From Schlegelella_A sp038231215 (lineage in GTDB: Bacteria; Pseudomonadota; Gammaproteobacteria; Burkholderiales; Burkholderiaceae_C), in NCBI GenBank assembly GCA_038231215.1, contig JBBRLS010000016.1, positions 1 through 64,000 of the forward strand: a DNA stretch of 64,000 nt. Direction: 5' to 3'. Position 1 is the first letter of the stretch. Every line of letters starts with the position of its first letter. Both the position numbers and the translations under genes were made by a program. The notes under the pieces are model-generated. The model saw nothing but the letters and a program-made list of their open reading frames with translations, searched no databases and was not told the DNA's origin. Shown one piece after another: positions 8,347 through 16,645 of the stretch.

Positions 8347-8913
8347 GTGGCCCACTCAAGACACGTCGCCGTGATCGTCGGCAGCCTTCGCAAGGCGTCG
8401 TTCAATCGCAAGCTCGCAGTCGCCCTGCAAGGCATCGCGCCCGAAGGGCTCACGCTGGAGATCGTCGAGATCGGCGCGCTGCCGCACTACAACCAGGACG
8501 ACGACGCCAATCCGCCGGCCGCCACGGTCGCATTCAAGCAGAAGATCGCAGCGGCCGACGCGGTGCTATTCATCACCCCCGAATACAACCGCTCGGTGCC
8601 CGGCGTGCTGAAGAACGCGATCGATGTCGGTTCGCGTCCCTACGGCCACAGCGCCTGGAGCGGCAAGCCCGCCGCCGTGATCAGCCTGTCGCCCGGCGCG
8701 CTCGCCGCCTTCGGTGCCAATCATCATTTGCGCCAGTCGCTGGTCTTTCTCGACATGCCGGCGATGGCACAGCCCGAGGCCTACATCGGCGGCGCCGGAG
8801 ACCTGTTCGACGACGCTGGCGGCCTTAAGAAGCCCGAGACGAAGCAGTTCCTCGACAAGTTCCTCGCTGCCTTCGCGCAGTGGATCGAAAAGACGGGCGC
8901 GCCGCGCGGCTGA
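8347..8913 (+). CDS. NADPH-dependent FMN reductase (ChrR/YieF-like)
   Basis: A 188-residue flavodoxin-like reductase. The phosphate loop GSLRKASFNRKLA and the PEYNRSVPGVLKNAID block are the two hallmarks of the FMN_red family, whose members reduce quinones, chromate, azo dyes or free flavin with NAD(P)H. The start is a GTG preceded at suitable distance by AAAGGA; no upstream ATG fits better. It stands alone between greB and a convergent LysR gene. Family membership is clear, the physiological substrate is not. Confidence 0.9.
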   Translation: MAHSRHVAVIVGSLRKASFNRKLAVALQGIAPEGLTLEIVEIGALPHYNQDDDANPPAATVAFKQKIAAADAVLFITPEYNRSVPGVLKNAIDVGSRPYGHSAWSGKPAAVISLSPGALAAFGANHHLRQSLVFLDMPAMAQPEAYIGGAGDLFDDAGGLKKPETKQFLDKFLAAFAQWIEKTGAPRG

Positions 8914-8921
8914 CAAGTCAC

Positions 8922-9923
8922 TCAGGCAACGGCGGCGGCGACCTTCTTCTTCGCGACGCGCGGCGCAGGCGCCGAGGTCTGCGTTTCGCAGCCGGCGGCG
9001 ATCAGCCACGGATCGCGGTCCTCGCCGCCGAAGATCTCGACCAGGAAATCGACGAAGACGCGGGTGCGCGCCGGCACGTGCTTGCGCGTCGGCATGCCGG
9101 CATAGAGCGTGGTGCTGAGCAGGTGCCAGCACGGCAGCACGCGCTCGAGCGCGTTCTCGAGCAGCGCTTCCTCGGCGACGAACGACGGCAGCCCGGTGAT
9201 GCCCATGCCAGCGAGCGCCGCGGCGTAGAGCGTGTCGGTGTGGATGGTGCTGAGGCCGGCGCGCGGCCGGTCGAGGCTGAACGACTCGATCGGCCCGTCG
9301 ATGCTGGCGCTGCGCGTATGGAAGGTCAGCTCGCGCATGAAGCTGGGCACCATCGCCTCGTGATCGACGAGGTCGCGCGGATGCTGCGGCCGGCCATGCT
9401 GGTCGAGGTATTCCGGTGCAGCGCAGGTGATCACCTCCGAGCGCGCGAGTCTTCTTGCGATGAAGCCGCCCTCGAGCGGCCGGCGACCCTCGGTGAGGAT
9501 GGTCACGTCGAAGTTCTCGTCGACGGTCTCGACCGGTCCGGGCACCGAGAGCTCGATCGAGACACGCGGATACCGGGCGCGAAAGACCTTGAGGTGTCGG
9601 GCGAGCTGGTGCACGGCGAAGGCGGGCGGACAGAGCACGCGCAACTGGCCGCGCGGCTCGGCGCTCGACGCAGTGGCCAGCGCCTCGGCCTCGTCGATCT
9701 CGGTCAGCACGTGGTGGACGCGGTCGAGATAGGCCTCGCCGGTGTCGGTGAGCGAGAGGCGGCGCGTCGTGCGGTTGATGAGGCGCGCGCCGAGGTGCTC
9801 CTCGAGGTCGGCGACGAGCCGCGTCACGACCGCCGGCGAGAGGTTCAGCTCGCGCGCCGCGGCGGCAAAGCTGCCTTCCTCGATGACCCGGGAAAAGACG
9901 CGCATCGAGTGGAGTCGGTCCAT
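8922..9923 (-). CDS. LysR-family transcriptional regulator
   Basis: A 333-residue LTTR. The winged helix-turn-helix is at residues 1-60 (MRVFSRVIEEGSFAAAAREL, then LSPAVVTRLVADLEEHLGARL), followed by the periplasmic-binding-protein-like effector domain from about residue 90. The last 20 residues are a basic, alanine-rich tail (RVAKKKVAAAVA) not usual for the family. The gene is divergent from the DUF4148 gene at 10043, with a 119-base shared upstream region, the normal place for an LTTR operator. It converges with the FMN reductase gene, leaving 8 bases. Targets and inducer cannot be read from the sequence. Confidence 0.92.
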   Translation of the reverse strand: MDRLHSMRVFSRVIEEGSFAAAARELNLSPAVVTRLVADLEEHLGARLINRTTRRLSLTDTGEAYLDRVHHVLTEIDEAEALATASSAEPRGQLRVLCPPAFAVHQLARHLKVFRARYPRVSIELSVPGPVETVDENFDVTILTEGRRPLEGGFIARRLARSEVITCAAPEYLDQHGRPQHPRDLVDHEAMVPSFMRELTFHTRSASIDGPIESFSLDRPRAGLSTIHTDTLYAAALAGMGITGLPSFVAEEALLENALERVLPCWHLLSTTLYAGMPTRKHVPARTRVFVDFLVEIFGGEDRDPWLIAAGCETQTSAPAPRVAKKKVAAAVA

Positions 9924-10042
9924 TGCAAGCCCTTCACTGTTTCAGTTTCAGCAATTCGCAATTGAAGCACGTCTGGTTTATTGACGTTCGAGCAATGCCT
10001 ACAGTCCATCCCATCGTTACCGCCACCCGAAGGGAATCCATC

Positions 10043-10516
10043 ATGAATGCCAAGCTCCTCTACGCCGCCACCGTCGCGCTCGCCCTTGCCAGCGGGATGG
10101 CGATGGCCGATGAAACGCAGCCTCTGACCCGCGAGCAGGTCACCAAGGCCCTGGACCAGGCCGTCGCCGACGGCGCGCTGCGCCGCAACGACTACGACTA
10201 CGACAAGTACGACGTCAGCAAGCTGTCCAGCCGCACCCGCGACGAGGTCGTCGCCGACATGAAGGCCTCGCGACCGGACAAGGCGCTGATCGGCCCGCTG
10301 CGCAACCGCACCTTCAACCCGGCCGGCATGGAAACCTTGCGCGTCTCGACCCTGCCCCGTGCCGAGGTCAAGGCCGAAGTCGTGGCCGCGGTCCGCGACG
10401 GCACGCTGCGTCACAGCGACTACGACGATGTGCCGGTGCGCATCGCCCGTCGCGTGACGCGCAACGCCGCGCCGGTCCTTGCCGGCACGAGCCGCAATCT
10501 GTCGTCCGGCGGCTGA
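10043..10516 (+). CDS. Secreted DUF4148 domain protein
   Basis: A 157-residue exported protein. The start at 10043 follows an AAGGGA ribosome site and gives a clean signal peptide (residues 1-22, ending MAMA-D). The mature part has two DUF4148-like units beginning LTREQVTKALDQAVADGAL and, later, RAEVKAEVVAAVRDGTL, each followed by an acidic Tyr/Asp segment. DUF4148 proteins are small, abundant in Burkholderiales, periplasmic and of unknown function. A strong intrinsic terminator follows 23 bases after the stop, so it is monocistronic. An in-frame extension upstream to 9923 would remove the signal peptide from the N-terminus and is rejected. Confidence 0.85.
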   Translation: MNAKLLYAATVALALASGMAMADETQPLTREQVTKALDQAVADGALRRNDYDYDKYDVSKLSSRTRDEVVADMKASRPDKALIGPLRNRTFNPAGMETLRVSTLPRAEVKAEVVAAVRDGTLRHSDYDDVPVRIARRVTRNAAPVLAGTSRNLSSGG

Positions 10517-10538
10517 TCGACCGCTTCGTCATCCCCGA

Positions 10539-10566
10539 CCCGGCAGCGATCCTGCCGGGTTTTTTC
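10539..10566 (+). terminator. Rho-independent terminator after the DUF4148 gene
   Basis: An 8-bp perfect stem (CCCGGCAG / CTGCCGGG) with a 5-base loop is followed directly by seven thymines. It ends the DUF4148 transcript before the Rieske oxygenase gene. Confidence 0.93.
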
Positions 10567-10644
10567 ATGCCCGTGCAGACCCTCGTGTCGCGGGCGTCGA
10601 CGCTTCGCTATCGTGACGCCATCGAAGCACGAGGGAGACGCGAC

Positions 10645-11838
10645 GTGTCCGAGCACGAGCCGGCCGATCATGCCGGCAACGCCTACCTGGAGAAGCCCGG
10701 CACGCACGACGCCTCGCTCACCGAAGTAGGCCGCGGCACGCCGATGGGCGAGTTGCTGCGCCGCTACTGGCATCCCGTCGGCCTCGCAGAACATGCGAGC
10801 GGCACGCCGCGCGAAGTGCGAATGCTGGGCGAAGACCTGGTCCTCTTTCGCGACGGCAAGGGCCGCGCCGGCCTCGTCCATTCGCGCTGCTGCCATCGCG
10901 GCACGACGCTCTACAACGGGCGGGTCGAAGAGTCCGGCATCCGCTGCTGCTATCACGGCTGGCTGTTCGACGTCGAAGGCCATTGCCTCGACCAGCCCTG
11001 CGAGCCGGGCGGCGGCCTGCAACGCACGAAGGTGCGCCAACCCTGGTATCCGGTGCAGGAGCGCTACGGCCTCGTCTTCGCCTACATGGGGCCACCCGAC
11101 CGCATGCCGGTGCTGCCGCGCTACGAGTGCCTGGAGGTGATGGACGAGGGCGAGTTCCTCGACACCGACGACACCAGCATCGGCAGCGGCGGCGCCGTCG
11201 TCACGCCGTGCAACTGGCTGCAGCACTGGGAGAACGTGGTCGACCCGTTGCACGTGCCTATCCTGCACGGCAGCTTCAGCGGCACGCAGTTCACGCCGAC
11301 CATGAACATGATGCCGGAGGTGGTGTTCGAACATTCGCCGCTCGGCGTCAAGGTCGTGTCGCACCGCAGCCTGCCCGGCGGGCAGAAGTTCAAGCGCGTC
11401 ACCGAGGTCTGCGTGCCGACGCTGCGCGTCGTGCCGAATCCGCGCGTCGGCAAGCTCGGCCGCGTCGAGACGATCGGCTGGACCATTCCTGTCGACGACA
11501 CCCACTACCGCATCTACACGGCCGGTCGGGTGACCGAGAAGGGGGTGATGCTGCCGCGCGGCAAGGACGCCGTGACCGTCAGGCCCTGGGCCGAGCTGAC
11601 GCCCGAGGAGCGGCGCGCCCGGCCCAACGACTACGAAGCGCAGGTCGGGCAGGGTCCGATCACGCTGCACTCGGAAGAACATCTGGCGCGGAGCGACCGC
11701 GGCATCATCATGCTTCGCCGCCTGCTCAAGCGCCAGTTGCAGGAAGTCGCGGCGGGCAAGGACCCGATCGGCGTGAGCTTCGACGCCGACGCGCCGCCTA
11801 TCTCTTTCGAGGCGGGCCAGCACCTCGTCGACGGCTGA
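10645..11838 (+). CDS. Rieske non-heme iron oxygenase, alpha subunit (phthalate dioxygenase type)
   Basis: A 397-residue aromatic-ring oxygenase terminal component. The N-terminal Rieske [2Fe-2S] domain has both ligand pairs: RCCHRG (C-x-H) and CCYHGW (C-x-x-H). The catalytic mononuclear iron site is in NWLQHWENVVDPLHVPILH, giving the bridging Asp and the two His ligands. The early GTPMGELLRRYWHPV block is typical of the phthalate 4,5-dioxygenase/dicamba-demethylase branch, which works as a trimer or hexamer without a beta subunit. The start is the GTG at 10645, preceded by GAGGGAG. The upstream ATG at 10567 directly follows the terminator T-run and is unlikely. No reductase or ferredoxin gene is nearby, so electrons must come from elsewhere. 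Confidence 0.87.
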   Translation: MSEHEPADHAGNAYLEKPGTHDASLTEVGRGTPMGELLRRYWHPVGLAEHASGTPREVRMLGEDLVLFRDGKGRAGLVHSRCCHRGTTLYNGRVEESGIRCCYHGWLFDVEGHCLDQPCEPGGGLQRTKVRQPWYPVQERYGLVFAYMGPPDRMPVLPRYECLEVMDEGEFLDTDDTSIGSGGAVVTPCNWLQHWENVVDPLHVPILHGSFSGTQFTPTMNMMPEVVFEHSPLGVKVVSHRSLPGGQKFKRVTEVCVPTLRVVPNPRVGKLGRVETIGWTIPVDDTHYRIYTAGRVTEKGVMLPRGKDAVTVRPWAELTPEERRARPNDYEAQVGQGPITLHSEEHLARSDRGIIMLRRLLKRQLQEVAAGKDPIGVSFDADAPPISFEAGQHLVDG

Positions 11839-11850
11839 GGCGCCGCCGCG

Positions 11851-13035
11851 TCACGCGGCCAGGCAGTTCTCGACGCGCCAGCCGTAGAGCCATTCGAGCG
11901 CGTCGTAGTAGCGCTCGGGCGTGCGGCCCTTCCAGAGTTCGTTGCGCACCAGCCGCTCGACGCCTCGGGCGTGATAGATACGGCCCATCTCGCGCGTCAT
12001 GAGCACGACGCGGGCGGTGCGCGTGACGCGTGAACGCTCGTAGCGCGCCAGCGCCGCCTCGATGTCGCCGCCCTGCGCGCGCAGCGCCGCGCCCAGCGTC
12101 GCCGCGTCCTCGAGCGCCATGCAGGCGCCTTGCGCCAGGTATTGGAGGAGCGGATGGGCGGCGTCGCCAAGCAGCGTGCAGCGGCCGAAGGTCCAGCGGC
12201 CGATCGGCTCGCGGTCGGCCGTCGCCCAGCGCTTCCAGCTCTTCGGCAATCCGAGCAACTGGCGCGGCCGCTCGGCGATGCCCTGGAAGTACGACTGCAC
12301 CTCCTCGGCGCTGCCTTCCTTGATGCCCCACTCCTCGCCGCCGCGGCTGTGAAAGGTGACGACGAGGTTGAACTGCTCGCCGTCGCGCAGCGGGTAGTGC
12401 ACGAGATGGCAATTGGGGCCGGCCCAGACCACCGGCGCGTTGATGCGCAGGTCGGCCGGGAACTCGGCAGCGTCGACCACGGCACGGTAGACGACGTGAC
12501 CCGAGACGCGCACCGCGTCGCCGACCAGCACCTGGCGCACCGCCGACTTGACGCCGTCGCAGCCGATCAGCGCGGCGCCGCGATGGCGAATGCCGCCGGC
12601 GTCGGTCACCGTCACGCCGCTCGCGTCGGCTTCGACGTGCTCGACGCGCGTGGCCGTGGCGAGCTCGATGCGATCGGTCGCCCGCACGCCTTCGAGCAAC
12701 GAGCCGTGCACGTCGGCCCGATGCATCACGGCGTAGGGGTTGCCGAAGCGCTCACGGAACGCCGCACCGAAAGGCACCGAACAGATCACCGACTCGTCGA
12801 TCGCGTCGATCAATTCCATCCGCTCGGTGTAGACGGCGCGGGCACGTGTCCGCTCGCCGATGCCGAGCGCGTCGAAGGCGGCAAACGCGTTGGGGCCGAG
12901 CTGCACGCCGGCGCCGATCTCGCCGATATGCGCCGCCTGCTCGAGCACCTTGACGTGCAAGCCTTCGCGCGCCAGCGCCAGCGCAGCGGCCAGGCCGCCG
13001 ATGCCGCCGCCGGCGACGAGAACAGGGTCGGACAT
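11851..13035 (-). CDS. FAD-dependent aromatic monooxygenase, 3-hydroxybenzoate 6-hydroxylase-like
   Basis: A class A flavoprotein hydroxylase of about 394 residues. The dinucleotide fold is at the start (LVAGGGIGGLAAALALA), the DG motif at GCDGVKSAVR and the GD motif at LLGDAAHPLLQYLAQGA. The last stretch (EWLYGWRVEN) and the LLQYLAQGACMALEDA block match 3-hydroxybenzoate 6-monooxygenases, which make gentisate, better than salicylate hydroxylases. The start is uncertain: ATGs at 13062, 13053 and 13035 are in frame and none has a convincing ribosome site; 13035 gives the usual family N-terminus. It converges with the Rieske oxygenase gene. No gentisate dioxygenase is in the window. Confidence 0.8.
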   Translation of the reverse strand: MSDPVLVAGGGIGGLAAALALAREGLHVKVLEQAAHIGEIGAGVQLGPNAFAAFDALGIGERTRARAVYTERMELIDAIDESVICSVPFGAAFRERFGNPYAVMHRADVHGSLLEGVRATDRIELATATRVEHVEADASGVTVTDAGGIRHRGAALIGCDGVKSAVRQVLVGDAVRVSGHVVYRAVVDAAEFPADLRINAPVVWAGPNCHLVHYPLRDGEQFNLVVTFHSRGGEEWGIKEGSAEEVQSYFQGIAERPRQLLGLPKSWKRWATADREPIGRWTFGRCTLLGDAAHPLLQYLAQGACMALEDAATLGAALRAQGGDIEAALARYERSRVTRTARVVLMTREMGRIYHARGVERLVRNELWKGRTPERYYDALEWLYGWRVENCLAA

Positions 13036-13098
13036 GGAGGAAGTCTTCGCCATCGAGACCATTCGGTCAACGAAGACGACGCGACGCCCCGACGGACG

Positions 13099-13248
13099 TC
13101 AGGCCGTCCGCGGCTTGTCCAGCGGACCCTTCAGCGCGGGCTGCCCGGCCGGCTTGTTCGCCGTGCCCGGCTTCGTCGTGCCCGGCTTGCTCTTGTCGAC
13201 CGACGGGACGGGATCGGTCTTCTGCTCGGCTGGGCGGCTCGTCGTCAT
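13099..13248 (-). CDS. Small Pro/Lys-rich hypothetical protein (49 aa)
   Basis: A 49-residue reading frame with a strong AAGGAG ribosome site six bases before its ATG, which is the main support for it. The protein is hydrophilic and low-complexity, with repeated KPGT/NKPAG/DKP elements, and has no signal peptide or membrane segment. It is probably disordered. It lies between the 3-hydroxybenzoate hydroxylase-like gene and tRNA-Arg on the same strand. Similar composition is seen in the 46-residue frame at 28053. No function is proposed. Confidence 0.6.
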   Translation of the reverse strand: MTTSRPAEQKTDPVPSVDKSKPGTTKPGTANKPAGQPALKGPLDKPRTA

Positions 13249-13321
13249 GATGAACTCCTTGCAGCGATCAATGGAAGCGAAGAGTGCCCGCGTCTTGCGG
13301 CGACTGCGGGGCACCGACTTC

Positions 13322-13352
13322 AAAGCAAAACGCCCCCTGGGGGGCGTTGCTT
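13322..13352 (-). terminator. Hairpin downstream of tRNA-Arg
   Basis: A GC-rich inverted repeat (ACGCCCCC opposite GGGGGCGT, small loop) lies 20-45 bases after the 3' end of the tRNA gene. On the minus strand it is followed by the T-rich run TTTTGCTTTG. This is a reasonable tRNA terminator, although the T-tract is interrupted. Confidence 0.6.
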
Positions 13353-13367
13353 TCAACTGCTGTGAAA

Positions 13368-13444
13368 TGGTGCGGCTGGCAGGAATCGAACCCACGACCC
13401 CTTGGTTCGTAGCCAAGTACTCTATCCAGCTGAGCTACAGCCGC
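13368..13444 (-). tRNA. tRNA-Arg (anticodon ACG)
   Basis: A 77-base cloverleaf read on the minus strand. The acceptor 5' arm is GCGGCTG, pairing with CAGCCGC at the 3' end, followed by an encoded ACCA. The D arm contains AGCTCAGCTGGATAGAG. The anticodon stem is CTTGG/CCAAG with loop CTACGAA, so the anticodon is ACG (A34, normally edited to inosine by TadA, reading CGU/CGC/CGA). The T arm contains GGTTCGATTCC. It lies just upstream of the 3' end of hemY on the same strand. Confidence 0.97.
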
Positions 13445-13475
13445 CCGAACCCAAAAGTATAGCAGCGCGCCCGGG

Positions 13476-14723
13476 TCAGACGAGGCGGGCGGCGGCCTCG
13501 TAGCAGCGTGCCGCGCGGGCCGCGTCGCCTTCGCGAGCGGCCAGCTCGGCGAGGGCGATCCAGGCCTTGCGGCGCGGTGCGGCGGCCAGCGCATCGTCGT
13601 CGCCGGCCTGCTCGAGCAGCGTCCTCGCCTTGCCCCAGAGGCCGCGTTCGGCGAGCGCGCAGCCGGCTGCCAGCGCCACGGCGCCGTCGCGCGGCAGCGC
13701 CTGGCAAGCCGATTCGAGGCGCGGCAACCACTCGGCGCCGATGCCCGATGCGGCCGCGGCGAGAGCCTCGGCGACGGCGCCCCGCTCTTCGCTGCCCAGC
13801 TCGGTCATGCGATCCCAGAACGGGCGCAGCCAGAGACGCGCTTCTTCGGCGGCGCCGAACGACGCCGCGCGCGCAGCGGCGCGCGCAGCGACAAAGGCGT
13901 CGCGGCGATCGGCGGCCTCGAGGCCGTTCCACAGGCGGCGAAGCTGGTCGAGGTCGTGCACCGTGTCGAGCGCCTCGAAGGCGAGCGAGCGCAGCAGGCC
14001 GACCGCCGCGACCTGAGAAAAGCCCTGGTGCTTGACGAGCAGGCGTGCCGTCTTCAGCGCCTCCTGGGCCTGGCGGCCGAGCCGCGCCGCCTGCAGCTTC
14101 AGGCGCAACGCGTGCGTGCGGCGCGCCACGCCGAGCGGCAGCTCGGAGAGGAGCTGCATCGCGCGCGGCGCGTCGCGGTCGTCGAGCGCCCACTCGGCGG
14201 CGAGCAGTCGCGCGCCTTCCTCGGCCGAGCGTGCCGCCGGACGAAGTCGCGCGATGTCCATGGCATGGCGCAACTCCTCGTCACGCATCGCCCGGTTCTG
14301 CAGGCGATGCGCGCTGCCCGCGGCGAGCAGATGCGAGAGCACAGTGAACTCGTTGTCCTGGGCGAGTTCGGGCGTCTCGACCTGGATCGCCAGCGCCCGC
14401 TGCGCCGACTTCTGCGCCCGCGTGTAGCGGCCGCCGAAGTACTGGGCCAGCGCGTCGCGAAGTGCCGCCTGGCCGCTCCTGTCGCGCCTCGCGACGCGCC
14501 ACTCGCGCGCCCGGCGCGGCAGGCCGACCAGCGAGCTCAGCGCCTGGATGACGGTGACGATCAGAAAGCAGGTGCCGATCAACACGAGCAGGAACAGGTT
14601 GAGCGAGACGTCGAGCCGCCACGCGCCCCAGTAGAAGGAGGCGAGCCCGTCGTTCGTTCCCAGCGTCGTCGCCGCGACGACCGCGACGGCGAACAGCAGG
14701 ACGAACCAGATCGTCAGTCGCAT
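13476..14723 (-). CDS. hemY: HemY, TPR membrane protein of the heme operon
   Basis: A 415-residue inner-membrane protein of the proteobacterial HemY family, found with hemCDX and thought to take part in late heme biosynthesis or its coordination; its exact activity is unproven. Two N-terminal membrane segments (about residues 5-22 and 38-62) precede the HemY_N domain and a long alpha-helical tetratricopeptide-like region to the C-terminus (for example FGGRYTRAQKSAQRALAI). It is not the unrelated protoporphyrinogen oxidase also called HemY. It is the last gene of hemC-hemD-hemX-hemY on the minus strand, 13 bases after hemX. Confidence 0.88.
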   Translation of the reverse strand: MRLTIWFVLLFAVAVVAATTLGTNDGLASFYWGAWRLDVSLNLFLLVLIGTCFLIVTVIQALSSLVGLPRRAREWRVARRDRSGQAALRDALAQYFGGRYTRAQKSAQRALAIQVETPELAQDNEFTVLSHLLAAGSAHRLQNRAMRDEELRHAMDIARLRPAARSAEEGARLLAAEWALDDRDAPRAMQLLSELPLGVARRTHALRLKLQAARLGRQAQEALKTARLLVKHQGFSQVAAVGLLRSLAFEALDTVHDLDQLRRLWNGLEAADRRDAFVAARAAARAASFGAAEEARLWLRPFWDRMTELGSEERGAVAEALAAAASGIGAEWLPRLESACQALPRDGAVALAAGCALAERGLWGKARTLLEQAGDDDALAAAPRRKAWIALAELAAREGDAARAARCYEAAARLV

Positions 14724-14736
14724 TGCGGAATAGGCT

Positions 14737-15864
14737 TCAGCGGGCGCCGCCGGCGGCGGCCAGGGCGGCCAGGGTGTCGTCGGGCCGCGCGACGCCTGGC
14801 TGCCGCGATTGCAACGCGACCTGGCGCAGCAGGTCGGCGGTGATCTGGGTGCGCTTGGCGCTGCGATCGAAGTAGCGCTCGATCGTGCCCTGGGCCCACT
14901 TGAGATCGCTCTGCGCCGTACTGAACTGGCGCGCCATCAGGGCCAGACGCACGTTGAGCAGACGCAGCTTGAGGTTCTCGCGCAGGAAGAAGGCCTGGTC
15001 GGGCGCGATCAGCATCGCCTCGGGCTGGTCGATGCGCGTGATGCGCACCAGCGATCGGATCTCCGACCAGACGTTGTCGGCGATGAAGCGCCCCGCGCGG
15101 CCGAGCTCGCGCGAAAGCCAGTCGCCCATCGCGACGGCCGCCGACGCCGGCGCGGCGGGCCGCGGTGCCGCCTCGGCGAGCGCTTCCTCGGTGCCGAAAT
15201 CGCGACGCGGCTCCGACGCCGACAACAGTGGCAGCTCGTCGATCATGCGCACCGCTTCGTCGACCTTGATCGAGAGCGTCGCGACGTCGGCGACGCTGGC
15301 CGCCTTGACGCGATCGATGTCGCGCGCGATCGCCCGGCGCACCGGATCGAGGCGCGGCTGGTTGGAGCGGGCCAGCCGGTCGTCGCTCTGCTTCAGGGTC
15401 GAGAGCAGCGGCTCGGCGGTGCCGGTCAGCGCCGCCTGCTGCATCGCCGCGCGCATCGCCGACTCGATGTCGGACACCAGGTTTTCGTCGCGCGAGCGGG
15501 CCACCGACTGGATCAGGTCCTCGAGCTGGCCGCGCTGCAGCGCCACCTCGTTGAGGCGCGCTTCGAGCAGGGCCACCTTGGCGGTCGCGTCGCGCAGGCC
15601 GTCCTGCGCCTGGCGGGCGAGCAGGGTCGCCTCGGCGACGCGGTCGGCGCTTTCCTGCTGGCGCTTGACCAGCTCGCGCTCGCTGCCGCGCACGCGCTCG
15701 TCGGCACGCCAGGCGAAGACGAGGGCAGCGATGGAAATCAGGACCAGGAGCAGTGCCAGCAGGACGCCCCAGCGGCGCAGCTGCCAGCCGCCGGGAGCGG
15801 CGGAGGCGGGCGCGGTGACGACGGTTCGAGGCTCGGCGGAGGCGGGCGAGGAATCGTCGTTCAC
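14737..15864 (-). CDS. hemX: HemX-like membrane protein of the heme operon
   Basis: A 375-residue protein with a Pro/Ala-rich cytoplasmic leader, one transmembrane helix (about residues 33-52, GVLLALLLVLISIAALVF) and a long coiled-coil followed by an alpha-helical domain. This is the HemX layout, often labelled uroporphyrinogen-III C-methyltransferase although it lacks the methyltransferase fold. The start is the GTG at 15864, which overlaps the hemD stop as GTGA. The much longer open frame upstream runs antisense to nothing and only reflects GC-rich sequence over hemD. Sequence conservation of this family is low, so the call rests on topology and operon position. Confidence 0.83.
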   Translation of the reverse strand: MNDDSSPASAEPRTVVTAPASAAPGGWQLRRWGVLLALLLVLISIAALVFAWRADERVRGSERELVKRQQESADRVAEATLLARQAQDGLRDATAKVALLEARLNEVALQRGQLEDLIQSVARSRDENLVSDIESAMRAAMQQAALTGTAEPLLSTLKQSDDRLARSNQPRLDPVRRAIARDIDRVKAASVADVATLSIKVDEAVRMIDELPLLSASEPRRDFGTEEALAEAAPRPAAPASAAVAMGDWLSRELGRAGRFIADNVWSEIRSLVRITRIDQPEAMLIAPDQAFFLRENLKLRLLNVRLALMARQFSTAQSDLKWAQGTIERYFDRSAKRTQITADLLRQVALQSRQPGVARPDDTLAALAAAGGAR

Positions 15865-16637
15865 GGTCGCATCGATTGTATGCAGGCTGCTACCGCGTCG
15901 AGACCCGGCGACACCTCCGAGACATTGGCGAAGCCCGCCTGTCGCGCACGCGCCGCGATGCGCGGATGGGTCGCGATGGCGCGCGAGTCGCCGGTCGGCG
16001 TGGCCCCGGCCAGCAGCGCGAGGTTGGCGACCGCCTCCGAGCTGCTGAAGAGCCAGAGGTGGGCCGACGGATCGGCGCACGCCGCGTCCATGTGGCGCTG
16101 CGCCTCCGCCGAGAGCTGCGGCACGCCTCGGCTGTACGCGGCTACCGCGTCGACCTCGGCGCCGGCCTCGACCAGCCGTTCGACCAGCCAGTCGCGACCG
16201 CCATCGCCGCGCACGACGAGCACGCGCGCGCCGTGCCAATCGTGCGCCGAGAGGCGCTGCCACAGCGCCTCGGAATCGAGCTGCGGCGCGTCGTCGGCCG
16301 GCTCGACGATAGACGCCGCGGCCACACCTTCGCTGCGCAAGGCTTCGGCGGTGCCCGGCCCCGGCGCGGCGGCAACGAGCGACATCGGCCACTCGGCGTC
16401 GGCCGGCCGCGCGGCGAAAAAACGCAGCACCGCGTTGACGCTGATGAAGACGACGAGCCGTCGCGACGTCAGCCCGGCCCAGGCCGCGCGCACCGCCTCG
16501 GCGTCGGGCGCGGCGCCGATCTCGATCAAGGGCACGGCGACGGCGTCGATGCCGAGTGCGACGAGACGCTGCACCCACGAGACGGCCTGCGCCGCCGGCC
16601 GGGTGACGACAACCCGCGGCAGACGCGCTCCGCTCAC
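15861..16637 (-). CDS. hemD: Uroporphyrinogen-III synthase HemD
   Basis: A 258-residue HemD: it closes hydroxymethylbilane with inversion of ring D to give uroporphyrinogen III. The family is very divergent; visible landmarks are the N-terminal VVVTRPAAQA, the FISVNAV segment, VVRGDGGRDWL and the C-terminal WLFSSSEAV...AIATHPRIAARA. It starts with GTG at 16637, 8 bases after the hemC stop, and its stop overlaps the start of hemX. This makes a translationally coupled operon with the preceding and following steps. Confidence 0.88.
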   Translation of the reverse strand: MSGARLPRVVVTRPAAQAVSWVQRLVALGIDAVAVPLIEIGAAPDAEAVRAAWAGLTSRRLVVFISVNAVLRFFAARPADAEWPMSLVAAAPGPGTAEALRSEGVAAASIVEPADDAPQLDSEALWQRLSAHDWHGARVLVVRGDGGRDWLVERLVEAGAEVDAVAAYSRGVPQLSAEAQRHMDAACADPSAHLWLFSSSEAVANLALLAGATPTGDSRAIATHPRIAARARQAGFANVSEVSPGLDAVAACIQSMRP

Positions 16638-16645
16638 ACGGTTTC

